Positions 53,368 through 62,443 of a stretch of DNA of 64,000 nucleotides are shown here, piece by piece. The translations under genes and the position numbers were made by a program. The notes beneath the pieces were generated by a model. The model saw only the letters and a list, made by a program, of their open reading frames with translations. It ran no database searches and was not told where the DNA came from. Source of the DNA: Alphaproteobacteria bacterium (GTDB taxonomy: Bacteria; Pseudomonadota; Alphaproteobacteria; Reyranellales; Reyranellaceae); contig VGCZ01000006.1 of NCBI GenBank assembly GCA_016869975.1, forward strand, positions 81,541 through 145,540, read 5' to 3'. Positions within the stretch are counted from its first letter, which is position 1. Every line of letters starts with the position of its first letter.

Positions 53368-54231
53368 ATGCCCATCACCGTCCGCAAGATCCACAAGCTG
53401 TTCGGCGCCGAGATTTCCGGCGTCGATATCCGCGAGCCGGTTTCCGCCCTCGTTTTCGGCGAGATCCGCGCCGCCTTCGAGGAATACTCGGTGCTGGTGT
53501 TCCGCGACATGCCGATGGACGACGCGACGCAGATCCGTTTCAGCGAGATGTTCGGTCCGCTTGAGATCGCCGGCAAGGCCAACCCCGGCGTCGGCACGCC
53601 CTTCGCGCGCCAGTCGAATCTCGACATCCAGACCGGCGCGGTGATCCCGCCAGAGGATCGCCGGATGATCTATCAGCTCGCCAACTACTTCTGGCACTCC
53701 GACAGCTCGTTCAAGCACATCCCCTCGCTGTGCTCCATGCTGACGGCGCGCATCGTGCCGCCGGAGGGCGGCGACACCGAGTTCTGCAGCATGCGCGCCG
53801 CCTACGACTCGCTCTCGGAGGAGATGAAGGCGAAGATCGAACCGCTGGTGGTCGAGCATTCGCTGATCCACTCCCGCGGTCTGGTCGACGCCTCCGTGCT
53901 GACCGAGGAAATGCGCGCGGAGCTGCCGGGCGCCAGGCAGCGCATGTGGCGCATCAATCCGATCAACGGCCGCAAGGCGCTCTATATGGGCGCACACGCC
54001 TCGCACGTCGTCGGCTGGCCGATCGAGGAGGGCCGCGCGCTGCTCGACGAACTAACGAGGACAGCGCTGAAGCCCGAGTTCTGCTTCGCCCACAAATGGC
54101 GCGCGGGCGACAGCGTGTTGTGGGACAACCGCGCCGTGGTGCATCGCGCCACCAAGTACGACACGGTGAAGCACAAGCGCCTGATGCAGCGCACGACGAT
54201 TGCCGGCGACCAGCCGACCGTGCCGCACTGA
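53368..54231 (+). CDS. TauD/TfdA-family Fe(II)/2-oxoglutarate dioxygenase
   Basis: The 287-residue protein has the facial triad of the family: His and Asp in FWHSDSSF (about 109-116) and the distal His in AVVHRATKYD (about 260), followed by the 2-oxoglutarate-binding Arg in KRLMQRTTIAG (about 275). Relatives cleave taurine, 2,4-D or other sulfonates and ethers. A hydrolase, an SDR and a racemase-like gene follow at short spacing, suggesting a catabolic operon for an unknown compound. Confidence 0.9.
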   Translation: MPITVRKIHKLFGAEISGVDIREPVSALVFGEIRAAFEEYSVLVFRDMPMDDATQIRFSEMFGPLEIAGKANPGVGTPFARQSNLDIQTGAVIPPEDRRMIYQLANYFWHSDSSFKHIPSLCSMLTARIVPPEGGDTEFCSMRAAYDSLSEEMKAKIEPLVVEHSLIHSRGLVDASVLTEEMRAELPGARQRMWRINPINGRKALYMGAHASHVVGWPIEEGRALLDELTRTALKPEFCFAHKWRAGDSVLWDNRAVVHRATKYDTVKHKRLMQRTTIAGDQPTVPH

Positions 54232-54251
54232 GCCGAGGGGAGGTACGACCG

Positions 54252-55010
54252 ATGGCGACGCTCGACCGCGACGGCGTGAAGATCCATTACGAGGTGCACG
54301 GCGCCGGGCCGGCCGTGCTGCTGAGCCACGGCTACAGCGCCACATCGAAGATGTGGGACGGCCAGGTGGCGGCGCTGAAGGATCGCTACAAGGTCATTGT
54401 CTGGGACATGCGTGGTCACGGGCGGAGCGACTACCCCACTGACGGCGCGAAATACTCGGAGGCGCTGACCGTCGGCGACATGGCGGCGATCCTCGCGGCC
54501 TGCGGCGAGAAGAGTGCGGTGATCGCCGGGCTGTCGCTGGGCGGCTACATGTCGCTCGCCTTCCACGCAACGCATCCCGGCATGACCCGCGCGCTGATGC
54601 TGTTCGACACCGGCCCGGGCTTCAAGAAGGACGAGGCACGCGCGGCGTGGAACGCCACGGCGCACAAGCGCGCCGCCGATCTCGACACGCGCGGTCTCGC
54701 GGCGTTGGGCGGCAGCGACGAGGTGCGCATGAGCCAGCACCGCGACGCCTCGGGACTGGCCGGCGCGGCGCGCGGCATGCTGGCGCAAGAGAACGATCGC
54801 GTGATCCGCTCGCTCGACAGCGTCAAGGTGCCGACCCTGGTGCTGGTGGGCGCCGACGACACCAACTTCCTCGCCGCCACCGACTACATGGCCGCCAAGA
54901 TTTCCGGCGCGTCGAAGGTGGTGATTCCCGCCGCCGGCCACGCCGCCAACCTGCATCAACCCGCTGCCTTCAACCGTGCCGTCGAGAGCTTCCTGGGCAC
55001 ACTCAAGTAG
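54252..55010 (+). CDS. Alpha/beta hydrolase
   Basis: The 252-residue protein has LLSHGYSATSKMWDGQV (about 23-39), the DMRGHGRSDYP turn, the nucleophile motif GLSLGGYMSLAF (Ser near 96), acid in VGADDTNFL near 205 and His in AAGHAANLHQP near 231. It resembles 3-oxoadipate enol-lactonase-like hydrolases by layout. GAGGGGAGG stands 8 bases before the ATG, and the SDR gene begins 9 bases after its stop. Confidence 0.9.
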   Translation: MATLDRDGVKIHYEVHGAGPAVLLSHGYSATSKMWDGQVAALKDRYKVIVWDMRGHGRSDYPTDGAKYSEALTVGDMAAILAACGEKSAVIAGLSLGGYMSLAFHATHPGMTRALMLFDTGPGFKKDEARAAWNATAHKRAADLDTRGLAALGGSDEVRMSQHRDASGLAGAARGMLAQENDRVIRSLDSVKVPTLVLVGADDTNFLAATDYMAAKISGASKVVIPAAGHAANLHQPAAFNRAVESFLGTLK

Positions 55011-55019
55011 GGGACCATC

Positions 55020-55805
55020 ATGAGTTTCGATTTCACCGGCCGCCGCGTCGTCGTGTGCGGCGGCAGCCGCGGTATTGGCCGCTCGATCGCGCTGGGTTTC
55101 GCCCAGGCTGGTGCCGATGTCTCTGTCTGCGCGCGCGAGCCCAAGGCGCTGGAAGAGACGCGGGCGGAGATCGCCAAGTCCAACCACAAGGCGCACGCGG
55201 CGAGCTGCGACCTCGGCGACGCGGCGGCTATCAAGGGCTACATCGAGGCTGCGGCCAAGGCGCTGGGCGGCATCGACGTGCTGGTCAACAACGCCTCGGG
55301 CTTCGGCTCGAGCGACGACGAGGCGGGCTGGGCGGTCGGTCTCAACGTCGACGTCATGGCGATGGTACGCGCCTCGCACGCCGCACTGCCCTGGCTCGAG
55401 AAGGCCGGCGCGGCGCACGACATCAAAGGCGGCAAGGCCGGCGCCTCGATCATCAACATGTCGTCGATCTCCGGCCTGCGGCCGGCGGGGCGCCAGCCGC
55501 CCTACGGCGCGGTGAAGGCGGCGATGATCCACTACACGCTCTCGCAGGCGGCGACGCTCGCACGCAAGAACATCCGCGTGAACTGCATCGCGCCGGGCTC
55601 GATCGAGTTTCCCGGCGGCGTGTGGGACAAGCGTAAGACCGACGCGCCGCAGCTCTACAACGCGATCCACAAGAGCATCCCCTTCGGCCGCTTGGGCCAC
55701 CCCGAGGAGATCGCGACCGTCGCTCTCTTCCTCGCCTCGCCGCTGGCCAACTGGGTCACCGGCCAGACGATCTCCGTGGATGGCGGCCAGCTGCTCGGCG
55801 CCTGA
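55020..55805 (+). CDS. Short-chain dehydrogenase/reductase (SDR)
   Basis: The 261-residue SDR has VVVCGGSRGIGRSIALGFA (Thr of the usual TGxxxGIG replaced by Cys), a basic residue at the second strand (CAREPK) favouring NADP, NNASGFGSS in place of NNAG, and INMSSISGLRPAGRQPPYGAVKAA with the catalytic Ser, Tyr and Lys. Third gene in the dioxygenase row; five bases separate it from the racemase-like gene. Confidence 0.87.
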   Translation: MSFDFTGRRVVVCGGSRGIGRSIALGFAQAGADVSVCAREPKALEETRAEIAKSNHKAHAASCDLGDAAAIKGYIEAAAKALGGIDVLVNNASGFGSSDDEAGWAVGLNVDVMAMVRASHAALPWLEKAGAAHDIKGGKAGASIINMSSISGLRPAGRQPPYGAVKAAMIHYTLSQAATLARKNIRVNCIAPGSIEFPGGVWDKRKTDAPQLYNAIHKSIPFGRLGHPEEIATVALFLASPLANWVTGQTISVDGGQLLGA

Positions 55806-55810
55806 GCGTC

Positions 55811-56461
55811 GTGCGCCTGCTAGTCTACAATCCCAACACGACGCAAGCGGTCACCGACCGCATGGTGGCACAGGCGCGCCGCCATGCGTCGCCAAGCACC
55901 GAGATCGTCGGCCTGAGCGCCCCGCGCGGCGTGCCCTTCATCAACAGGCCCGAGCAGTCGCGGGCGGCCGAGGCCGTGACCGTCGAGGTCGTGGCGGGTG
56001 AATGGCCGGGCTTCGACGCGATCATCGTCGCCGCCTTCTCCGACCCCGGCTTGATGCCGGCCCGCGCGATCTCGAAGCGGCCCGTGCTGGGCATCGGCGA
56101 GAGCGCGATGCTGAGCGCGGCGATGATGGGGCCGCGCTTCGCCGCCGTATCGCTTTCGCCGGCGATGCGGCCTCTGTTCGATGCGGCGATCGGCCGGCTC
56201 GGCTTGAAGGACAGGCTTGCGGAGCTTCGTTTTCTCGACGCCACCGTTACCGACATCGCCACGGTGCAAGCCGACCACGGCGCCGCACTGGAGGCGGCGT
56301 GCCGCGATATCGCCGCGCGCGGCGAGGCGTCGTCGATCATCCTGGGTGGTGGCCCGCTCGCTGGCCTCGCCGACAGCTTCCGCGATCGTGTCGCGGTGCC
56401 GATGCTCGACGGCGTCGCCTGCGCCGTGCGTCACGCCGAGACGCTGCTAAGACTGCGATAG
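55811..56461 (+). CDS. Asp/Glu/hydantoin racemase-superfamily protein lacking both catalytic cysteines
   Basis: The 216-residue protein has the fold markers of hydantoin/aspartate racemases: LLVYNPNTTQAVTDRM at the start, FDAIIVAAFSDPGL near 68-81 and SSIILGGGPLAGLAD near 174-188. In active enzymes these two blocks hold the paired Cys (CFGDPGL and LGCAGM); here they are Ala75 and Gly180. It could be an inactive relative, a lyase or decarboxylase variant as in the arylmalonate-decarboxylase branch, or a regulator. GTG start five bases after the SDR stop. Confidence 0.82.
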   Translation: MRLLVYNPNTTQAVTDRMVAQARRHASPSTEIVGLSAPRGVPFINRPEQSRAAEAVTVEVVAGEWPGFDAIIVAAFSDPGLMPARAISKRPVLGIGESAMLSAAMMGPRFAAVSLSPAMRPLFDAAIGRLGLKDRLAELRFLDATVTDIATVQADHGAALEAACRDIAARGEASSIILGGGPLAGLADSFRDRVAVPMLDGVACAVRHAETLLRLR

Positions 56462-56490
56462 GGTACTCTCCCTGTTGTCCTTTCCTGCGC

Positions 56491-58824
56491 TCAGGACGAC
56501 GAGGTTCGCGTCGAGCGGCGCAGGCGCAGCGCGTTGGCGATGACGCTGACGGAGCTCAGCGACATCGCCGCGGCGGCGATCACCGGCGACAGCAGCAGGC
56601 CGAAGGCCGGATAAAGCACACCCGCCGCGATCGGCACGCCGGCGGCGTTGTAGGCGAACGCGAAGAACAGGTTCTGTCTGATGTTGCGCATGGTGGCGCG
56701 TGACAGCGTGCGCGCCCGCGCGATGCCCAGCAGGTCGCCCTTCACCAGAGTGACGCCGGCGCTCTCGATGGCGATCTCCGTGCCGGTGCCCATGGCGATG
56801 CCGACATCGGCAGCCGCCAGCGCCGGCGCGTCGTTGACGCCGTCACCGGCCATGGCGACGACGCGGCCCTCGGCGCGCAGGCGCTGGACGATCGTCGCCT
56901 TGTCCTGCGGCAGCACCTCGGCCTCGACGGCGTCGATACCGAGCGTCGCCGCCACCGCTTCGGCCGAGCGGCGCACGTCGCCGGTCAGCATGACGATGCG
57001 CAGGCCCTCGGCCCTCAACGCCGCCAGCGCGTCCGGGGTCGTCGCCTTCACCTTGTCGCCGACCGCGATCAGCGCGGCGAGCCGACCGTCGATCGCCAGC
57101 ATCACGACGGTGGCGCCATCCGCGCGCAGGGCGTCGGCGCGGGTCTCACCGCGCGCCGTGTCGATGCCGCGTTCTTTCAGGAAGACGGCGTTGCCGAGCA
57201 CCAGCTTCTTGCCGTCGACTGCGCCGGATACGCCCTTGCCGATTGGCGAGTCGAAATCCTGCGCGTCGGCCAGCGTCAGCTTGCGCGCGCGCGCCGCGGC
57301 GACGATGGCGGTGGCGATGGGGTGCTCGCTGCCGCGTTCCAGACTTGCCGCCAGGCGCAGCGCGTCGGCCTCGTCGACGCCATCGAGCGGCTCGACCGCC
57401 AGCAGCGTGGGCCGGCCTTCGGTCAGCGTCCCAGTCTTGTCGATCACCAGCGTGTCGACCTTCTCCAGGCGCTCCAACGCTTCGGCATCGCGGATCAGCA
57501 CGCCCTCGGACGCGCCGCGGCCAATGCCGACCATGATCGACATTGGCGTCGCCAGACCCAGCGCGCAGGGACAGGCGATGATCAGTACCGAGACGGCGGC
57601 GACGATGGCGAAGGGCAGGGCGGGCGATGGACCCCACAGGCTCCAGGCGGCGAAGCTCAGCACCGCCACGAGGAGTACCGCCGGCACGAACCAGCCCGAG
57701 ACCTGGTCGGCCAGGCGCTGGATCGGCGCGCGGCTGCGCTGCGCCTGCGACACCATCTGGACGATGCGCGCGAGCATGGTGTCGGCGCCGACACGCTCGG
57801 CGCGCATCACGAAGCTGCCCGTGGTGTTGATCGTGCCGCCGGTGACCTTGTCGCCTTTGCTCTTGGTCGCCGGCATCGGCTCACCGGTGATCATCGATTC
57901 GTCGATCGTGCCGCGGCCGATGGCGAGCACGCCGTCGACCGGCACCTTCATGCCGGGCTTCACGCGCAGGCGGTCACCCACCGCGATGGACTCCAGCGGC
58001 ACCTCGCGCTCGTCACCGTCGGCGTCGATGCGCAGCGCGGTCGCCGGCGCCAGCTTCAAGAGGGCGCGGATCGCGCCGCCGGTACGCTCGCGCGCGCGCA
58101 ACTCCAGCATCTGGCCCAGCAGCACCAGCACGACGATCACGGCGGCGGCCTCGAAGTACACCGCCACGGCGCCCTGCGCGTCGCGCAACGCCGCCGGGAA
58201 GACACCGGGCGCGACGGTGGCGACGAGGCTGTAGAGCCAGGCGGCGCCGGTGCCGATGCCGATCAGGGTGAACATGTTGAGCGCGCGAAGGCGGACCGAC
58301 GCTGCGCCGCGCTCGAGGAACGGCCAGCCGGCCCACAGCACGACCGGCGTGGCGAAGGCGAGCTGCAGCCAGGCCGACAGGCGCGGCGGCACGAGGTGGT
58401 GGAGGTCGAATAGGTGACTGCCCATCTCCAGCACGACGACCGGCAAGGCGAGTGCCAGGCCGATCCAGAAACGACGGGTGAAGTCGATCAGCTCGGGGTT
58501 GGGCGGCGCGTCGGCCGTGACCGTCTCCGGCTCCAGTGCCATGCCGCAAAGCGGGCAGGCGCCCGGCCCGGCCTGGCGGACCTCCGGATGCATCGGGCAG
58601 GTGTGGATCGCGGCGGACTCGGCAGCGCTCGGCGGTGCCTTGGGCCTGGGATCCAGATAGCGCTCCGGCTCGGCCTGGAACTTGGTCAGGCACCTGGGAT
58701 TGCAGAAATAATAGGAGTGGCCGCGATGCTCGTGGACGTGCTTGGCGCCCTCGATCTTCACCTTCATGCCGCAGACCGGGTCAGTGGCGACGGCGGAGTC
58801 GTGATCGTGATGATGGGCGGTCAT
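56491..58824 (-). CDS. copA: Copper-translocating P1B-type ATPase with YHS and HMBD domains
   Basis: The 777-residue pump has a His-rich start ([10 protein letters not shown]), a YHS domain (DPVCGMKV...CNPRC, about 16-56), a heavy-metal-binding domain (TCPMHPEV...CPLCGM, about 76-97), TGEP near 313, the membrane CPC motif near 414, phosphorylation site DKTGT near 457 and GDGVNDAP near 658. CPC points to Cu(I)/Ag(I) export across the inner membrane. The ATG at 58824 lies 12 bases from a CsoR-type palindrome shared with the divergent csoR gene. Confidence 0.93.
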   Translation of the reverse strand: MTAHHHDHDSAVATDPVCGMKVKIEGAKHVHEHRGHSYYFCNPRCLTKFQAEPERYLDPRPKAPPSAAESAAIHTCPMHPEVRQAGPGACPLCGMALEPETVTADAPPNPELIDFTRRFWIGLALALPVVVLEMGSHLFDLHHLVPPRLSAWLQLAFATPVVLWAGWPFLERGAASVRLRALNMFTLIGIGTGAAWLYSLVATVAPGVFPAALRDAQGAVAVYFEAAAVIVVLVLLGQMLELRARERTGGAIRALLKLAPATALRIDADGDEREVPLESIAVGDRLRVKPGMKVPVDGVLAIGRGTIDESMITGEPMPATKSKGDKVTGGTINTTGSFVMRAERVGADTMLARIVQMVSQAQRSRAPIQRLADQVSGWFVPAVLLVAVLSFAAWSLWGPSPALPFAIVAAVSVLIIACPCALGLATPMSIMVGIGRGASEGVLIRDAEALERLEKVDTLVIDKTGTLTEGRPTLLAVEPLDGVDEADALRLAASLERGSEHPIATAIVAAARARKLTLADAQDFDSPIGKGVSGAVDGKKLVLGNAVFLKERGIDTARGETRADALRADGATVVMLAIDGRLAALIAVGDKVKATTPDALAALRAEGLRIVMLTGDVRRSAEAVAATLGIDAVEAEVLPQDKATIVQRLRAEGRVVAMAGDGVNDAPALAAADVGIAMGTGTEIAIESAGVTLVKGDLLGIARARTLSRATMRNIRQNLFFAFAYNAAGVPIAAGVLYPAFGLLLSPVIAAAAMSLSSVSVIANALRLRRSTRTSSS

Positions 58825-58835
58825 GGCTTGCGATA

Positions 58836-58854
58836 TATACCCTACAGGGGTATA
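58836..58854. promoter_or_regulatory. CsoR-type operator between copA and csoR
   Basis: TATACCC and GGGTATA form perfect 7-base arms around TACAG. This is the usual A/T-flanked G-tract palindrome of CsoR-family regulators. It sits in a 38-base gap between the divergent start codons, so one site can control both genes. Confidence 0.85.
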
Positions 58855-58862
58855 GTACAAGC

Positions 58863-59138
58863 ATGGATGACAAGATCAGGAAGTCCAGTCTTGCAAGGCT
58901 GGCGCGCATCGAGGGCCAGGTGCGCGGCGTGGCGCGCATGGTCGAGGCCGACCGCTACTGCATCGACGTGCTGACGCAGATCGGCGCAGTGCGCGCCGCG
59001 CTCGACAAGGTCGAGCAGGAGATCCTGCGCGATCATCTCGGGCATTGTGTGGCCCATGCGATGGGCAGCGGCTCGAAGGAGGAGCGGCAGCGCACGATCG
59101 ACGAGCTGATCGCCGTGCTCGACAGCCGAAAACGCTAG
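58863..59138 (+). CDS. csoR: CsoR-family copper-sensing repressor
   Basis: The 91-residue four-helix repressor starts [19 protein letters not shown] and has the Cu(I) ligands Cys33 (YCIDVLTQI) and His-x3-Cys in [10 protein letters not shown] (about 58-67). The Cys-His-Cys set is that of copper sensors; formaldehyde- and nickel-type relatives differ here. Copper binding should release it from the palindrome upstream and induce both csoR and the ATPase. Its 3' end overlaps the lysophospholipase gene by four bases tail to tail. Confidence 0.92.
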   Translation: MDDKIRKSSLARLARIEGQVRGVARMVEADRYCIDVLTQIGAVRAALDKVEQEILRDHLGHCVAHAMGSGSKEERQRTIDELIAVLDSRKR

Positions 59139-60148
59139 CGAAACGGCGCGTGCTTGCCGGTGAAGCGGTCGAATTCCGTCCAGAAGCGCGCGCGGATCTT
59201 GTCGTTCTCCATCATGATCTCGTGCCGCGCGCCGTCGAAGTCGACGACCTCGGCGTCGGGCAGTCGTGTGGCCAGCGCGGCGTGGGTCCGGCTGTCGACC
59301 AGCAGATCCTGCTTGGCGCTGAGGATCAGCAGCGGGGCCGTGATGCGCGCGAGATAGCTCGGTTCGACCAACGTGCGGATCGATTTCACCGACTGGCGCA
59401 GCCAGCCGATGGTCGGGCCGCCGATCGGCAGGCGCGGGTCGGTGACATACCAGGCCTCGGCGAAGCGGAAGCGGCGCTGGTCGTGCGTGACCTTGTTGCC
59501 GATGAACTCGCGGCCGACCAGACGGAACGGCGTGCCGCCGTAGAAATAGCGCTGATCGATCTTGGCGGTGGGCGGCAGCATGCTGAGCAGCACGCGGATG
59601 ATCGCCTCGCTGCGCAGCCCGGTCATCGGCGCGACCATGATGCCGGCCTTGATCGGTCCGGCGCCGCGCTCGGCGAAATGGCGCAGCAGGTTGTGGGCGC
59701 CCATCGAATGCGTCAGCGCCACGATCGGCCTGGGCGTGTCGCTGGCGGCGACGAAGTCGATGAAGGCGGCAAGATCGGCGAGGTAGGTTTCGAAGCGGTC
59801 GATATGGCCCTTTTGCGAGTCGGGCAGGGAGCGCGACGACAGTCCTTGGCCGCGCCAGTCCATGGTCCAGATGGCGAAGTTGCGGGCGCGCAGCTCGGGG
59901 ACGATCTCGATGGCGTACTTCTCGACGAACTCGCCGCGGCCATTGAGCAGCAGTATGGTGCCGCGCGGCTTGGCTGCCTTGGTCCGCCAAAAGGCGTAGC
60001 GCAGCTTGGCGCCGTCCGGCGCCGTCAGAAAGTCGTAGCGGTCGGCGACGACGTACATCTGCCGCACGAGTTCTGGCACCGCCCGAGGCGCGGCGTCGGG
60101 ATCCGGCGCGTCGGCCAGCGAGGGGGCGTATCTGGTCACGGCATCCAT
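59135..60148 (-). CDS. Lysophospholipase/monoacylglycerol lipase-like alpha/beta hydrolase (PldB type)
   Basis: The 337-residue protein matches alphaproteobacterial PldB-type hydrolases: AFWRTKAAKPRGTILLLNGRGEFVEKY near residue 52, DWRGQGLSSRSL near 97, nucleophile motif THSMGAHNLL (Ser near 147), acid in SAKQDLLVD near 275 and His in GARHEIMMEND near 305. It probably hydrolyses lysophospholipids or monoacylglycerols. The ATG at 60148 (MDAVTRYAP) is preferred to a longer upstream frame. Confidence 0.87.
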   Translation of the reverse strand: MDAVTRYAPSLADAPDPDAAPRAVPELVRQMYVVADRYDFLTAPDGAKLRYAFWRTKAAKPRGTILLLNGRGEFVEKYAIEIVPELRARNFAIWTMDWRGQGLSSRSLPDSQKGHIDRFETYLADLAAFIDFVAASDTPRPIVALTHSMGAHNLLRHFAERGAGPIKAGIMVAPMTGLRSEAIIRVLLSMLPPTAKIDQRYFYGGTPFRLVGREFIGNKVTHDQRRFRFAEAWYVTDPRLPIGGPTIGWLRQSVKSIRTLVEPSYLARITAPLLILSAKQDLLVDSRTHAALATRLPDAEVVDFDGARHEIMMENDKIRARFWTEFDRFTGKHAPFR

Positions 60149-60224
60149 TGCGAACAAAGTGAGCGGTAACAACAGTTGCCGCCCGAAACAACGTCCCTGT
60201 TGGGGCTGTGGACGAGTTTCTGGT

Positions 60225-60243
60225 AATGCGACTTGTTCGCATT
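60225..60243. promoter_or_regulatory. Iron-box-like palindrome 1 upstream of iron-type binding protein
   Basis: AATGCGA and TCGCATT are perfect 7-base arms around CTTGT. The sequence TGCGACTTGTTCGCA resembles the GCGA...TCGC iron-responsive boxes of Fur-family regulators in alphaproteobacteria. A second, similar site lies 53 bases downstream. Confidence 0.6.
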
Positions 60244-60277
60244 TGCCTTGACCGCATCCAGTGAAGCGAGTATCCGT

Positions 60278-60296
60278 ATTGCGACTTAGTCGCGTA
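60278..60296. promoter_or_regulatory. Iron-box-like palindrome 2 upstream of iron-type binding protein
   Basis: GCGACT and AGTCGC are perfect 6-base arms around one T (60281-60293). It shares the TGCGACTT core with the site at 60225; the centres are 53 bases apart, about five helical turns. It lies 43 bases before the transporter start. Confidence 0.6.
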
Positions 60297-60338
60297 TGCG
60301 GGCCGTCAAAGCGTCCTGCGCGTCGGAGGGATCTTTCG

Positions 60339-61358
60339 ATGACCGTCAGGATCGCAATTGTCGCTGCCGCGTTGCTGGCAAGCATGGTCACCGTACCGGC
60401 CGCAGCGCAGCAATTGAATCTGTACACGGCCCGCCATTATCAGACCGACGAGAAGCTCTACGACGACTTCACCAAGGCGACGGGCATCAAGATCAACCGC
60501 ATCGACGCCAAGGAAGACGAGATCATCGAACGCATCCGGCAGGAGGGCGCCAACAGCCCGGCCGACGTGATGATCACCGTCGACATGGGCCGGATCTGGA
60601 AAGCCGAGCAGGCTGGCATCCTCCAGCCGGTGGCGTCGACGACACTGGAGCGTGTGGTGCCCGCCTATCTGCGCGATACCGAGGGCAGGTGGTTCGGCTT
60701 CTCGGCGCGCGCGCGGGTGCTGGTGATCGCCAAGGACAGGGTCAAGCCGGGCGCGCTGAAGGACTACGAGGATCTCGCCAAGCCGGAATGGAAGGGCCGC
60801 GTCTGCGCCCGCTCCGGCGCCCATATCTACAATCTGTCGCTGCTGTCCTCGATGATCGCCACGCTGGGCGAGGCGAAGGCGGAAGCCTGGGCCAAGGGCG
60901 TGAAGGAGAATCTCGCGCGTCCGCCGCAGGGTGGCGACACCGACCAGATCAAGGCGGTGGCGGCTGGCCAATGCGACGTGGCGATCACCAACAGCTACTA
61001 CTACGTGCGCCTGATCAACTCCGAGAAGGCGAACGACAAGGCGGTGGTCGCCAAGACCGCTGTCGTTTTCCCAAACCAGGACAACCGCGGCACGCATGTC
61101 AACGTCTCGGGCGGCGGCGTCGCCAAGAACGCGCCCAACCGCGAGGCGGCGGTGAAGTTCCTCGAGTACCTCGCCAGCGACCCTGCGCAGCTCTATTTCG
61201 CCAACGGCAACAACGAATGGCCGGTGACGGAAGTGCCCGTCGACAACAAGGGCCTGGCCTCGTTGGGCAATTTCAAGCGCGACCAGATCAACGTCGCCGA
61301 GCTCGGCCGCAACCAGGCCAAGGCGCAGGCGATCATGGACAAGGTCGGCTGGAAGTAG
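60339..61358 (+). CDS. Fe(3+) ABC-transporter substrate-binding protein (FutA/FbpA type)
   Basis: The 339-residue periplasmic protein has a signal peptide (about 1-24, cleaved after AAAQ) and starts its mature domain LNLYTARHYQTDEKLYDDF, as in FutA/FbpA; ITNSYYYVRLIN near 227 holds the adjacent Tyr residues that bind ferric iron, and NRGTHVNVSGGGVAKNAPN follows near 250. No permease or ATPase gene is adjacent, so partners must be elsewhere. GGAGGG precedes the ATG at 60339, chosen over a longer frame without a signal. Two palindromes upstream suggest iron regulation. Confidence 0.9.
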   Translation: MTVRIAIVAAALLASMVTVPAAAQQLNLYTARHYQTDEKLYDDFTKATGIKINRIDAKEDEIIERIRQEGANSPADVMITVDMGRIWKAEQAGILQPVASTTLERVVPAYLRDTEGRWFGFSARARVLVIAKDRVKPGALKDYEDLAKPEWKGRVCARSGAHIYNLSLLSSMIATLGEAKAEAWAKGVKENLARPPQGGDTDQIKAVAAGQCDVAITNSYYYVRLINSEKANDKAVVAKTAVVFPNQDNRGTHVNVSGGGVAKNAPNREAAVKFLEYLASDPAQLYFANGNNEWPVTEVPVDNKGLASLGNFKRDQINVAELGRNQAKAQAIMDKVGWK

Positions 61359-61414
61359 GTCGTCGCGCGCCCGTTTCCTGTTGACGGCGCCCGCCGTTGT
61401 GTTGTGCTGGCGCC

Positions 61415-62260
61415 ATGTCCGACGAACGCTATGTCGTGCTGCTCGGCGATCGGCGCTACGCCGTGCATCGCAAATGGGCGCGGCTGCCGGCCGGCGAAAG
61501 CTTCGGGTTCATCTCCGACCTCGTGGTCGATGCCACCGGCCGCGTGCACATCGCGCAGCGCGGCACCGACCAGCCCGTGCTCGTCTTCGAGCGGGATGGA
61601 CGATTCCTGGGATCGTGGGGCGAGGGCCAACTCGCCGAACCGCACTACATCAGCGGCGCGTCCAACGGCACGATGCTGGTAGCCGACCGCGACGCGCATC
61701 AGGTGCTGCGCTTCGACGCCGAGGGCAAGCTCGTCCAGGCGTTGGGCCGGCGCCACTTCCCGTCGCTCAATGCGCCCTTCAACCATCCGACGGCGGCGGC
61801 CGAGGCGGCCGACGGCGAGATCTACGTCGCGGACGGCTACGGCAATTCCAGCGTCCACCGTTTCACCGCCGACGGCGCGCTGATCCGTACCTGGGGCGGG
61901 CACGGCGACAGGCCGGGCGTCTTCACCACGCCGCACGCCATCTGGGTCGACCGCTTCGACCGGGTGCTGGTCGGTGATCGCGAGAACAACCGCGTCCAGC
62001 TCTTCGACCGCGCGGGAAGCTTCCTCACGGCGTGGGTCGACTTCTATCACCCGATGCAGATCTGGGTCGACGACCGTGACTATGTCTTTGTCACCGACCA
62101 GATCCCGCGTATCAGCATGCTGTCACCCGACGGCAAGCTGATCGGCCGCTGCCGCGGCGCTATCAACGGCGCGCACGGCTTGGCGGGCGACGCCCAGGGC
62201 AATCTTTACCTCGCGGAGCTGCCGCCGCAGGAGATCACAAAGCTGGAGCGGCTGACCTGA
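61415..62260 (+). CDS. NHL-repeat / 6-bladed beta-propeller protein (PAL- or SMP-30-like)
   Basis: The 281-residue protein is a run of propeller blades, each with a GRVHIAQRGTDQPVLVFERDG- or GEIYVADGYGNSSVHRF-like unit. The layout resembles NHL proteins and the peptidylglycine alpha-amidating lyase family, for which bacterial functions are uncertain. There is no signal peptide. It follows the iron-binding protein after 56 bases on the same strand. Confidence 0.82.
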   Translation: MSDERYVVLLGDRRYAVHRKWARLPAGESFGFISDLVVDATGRVHIAQRGTDQPVLVFERDGRFLGSWGEGQLAEPHYISGASNGTMLVADRDAHQVLRFDAEGKLVQALGRRHFPSLNAPFNHPTAAAEAADGEIYVADGYGNSSVHRFTADGALIRTWGGHGDRPGVFTTPHAIWVDRFDRVLVGDRENNRVQLFDRAGSFLTAWVDFYHPMQIWVDDRDYVFVTDQIPRISMLSPDGKLIGRCRGAINGAHGLAGDAQGNLYLAELPPQEITKLERLT

Positions 62261-62323
62261 TGACACGTCGAGGGCCGTGGGCGCCGCGCTGCTTCGACAC
62301 CCAGCGAGTCGCTCGACACCCGC

Positions 62324-62443
62324 TCACCCCAACCGGTTAATCCCGTCGAACGCTGCCGTCTTGTAGCACTCTGCGAGCGTCGGGTAGTTGAACACCGTGT
62401 TGACGAAGTAGTCGATCGTGCCCTTGTGCGCGAGCACGGCCTA
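62324..62443 (-). other. Conserved 3' end of sthA beyond an in-frame amber codon
   Basis: In the sthA frame the TAG at 62441-62443 takes the place of the usual Gln after ELIHIG. After it come 38 codons reading [20 protein letters not shown] and [18 protein letters not shown], then TGA at 62324-62326. This is the normal SthA C-terminus, including FNYPTLAE of the interface domain, and the full length would be 466 residues, the same as E. coli SthA. Confidence 0.9.
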
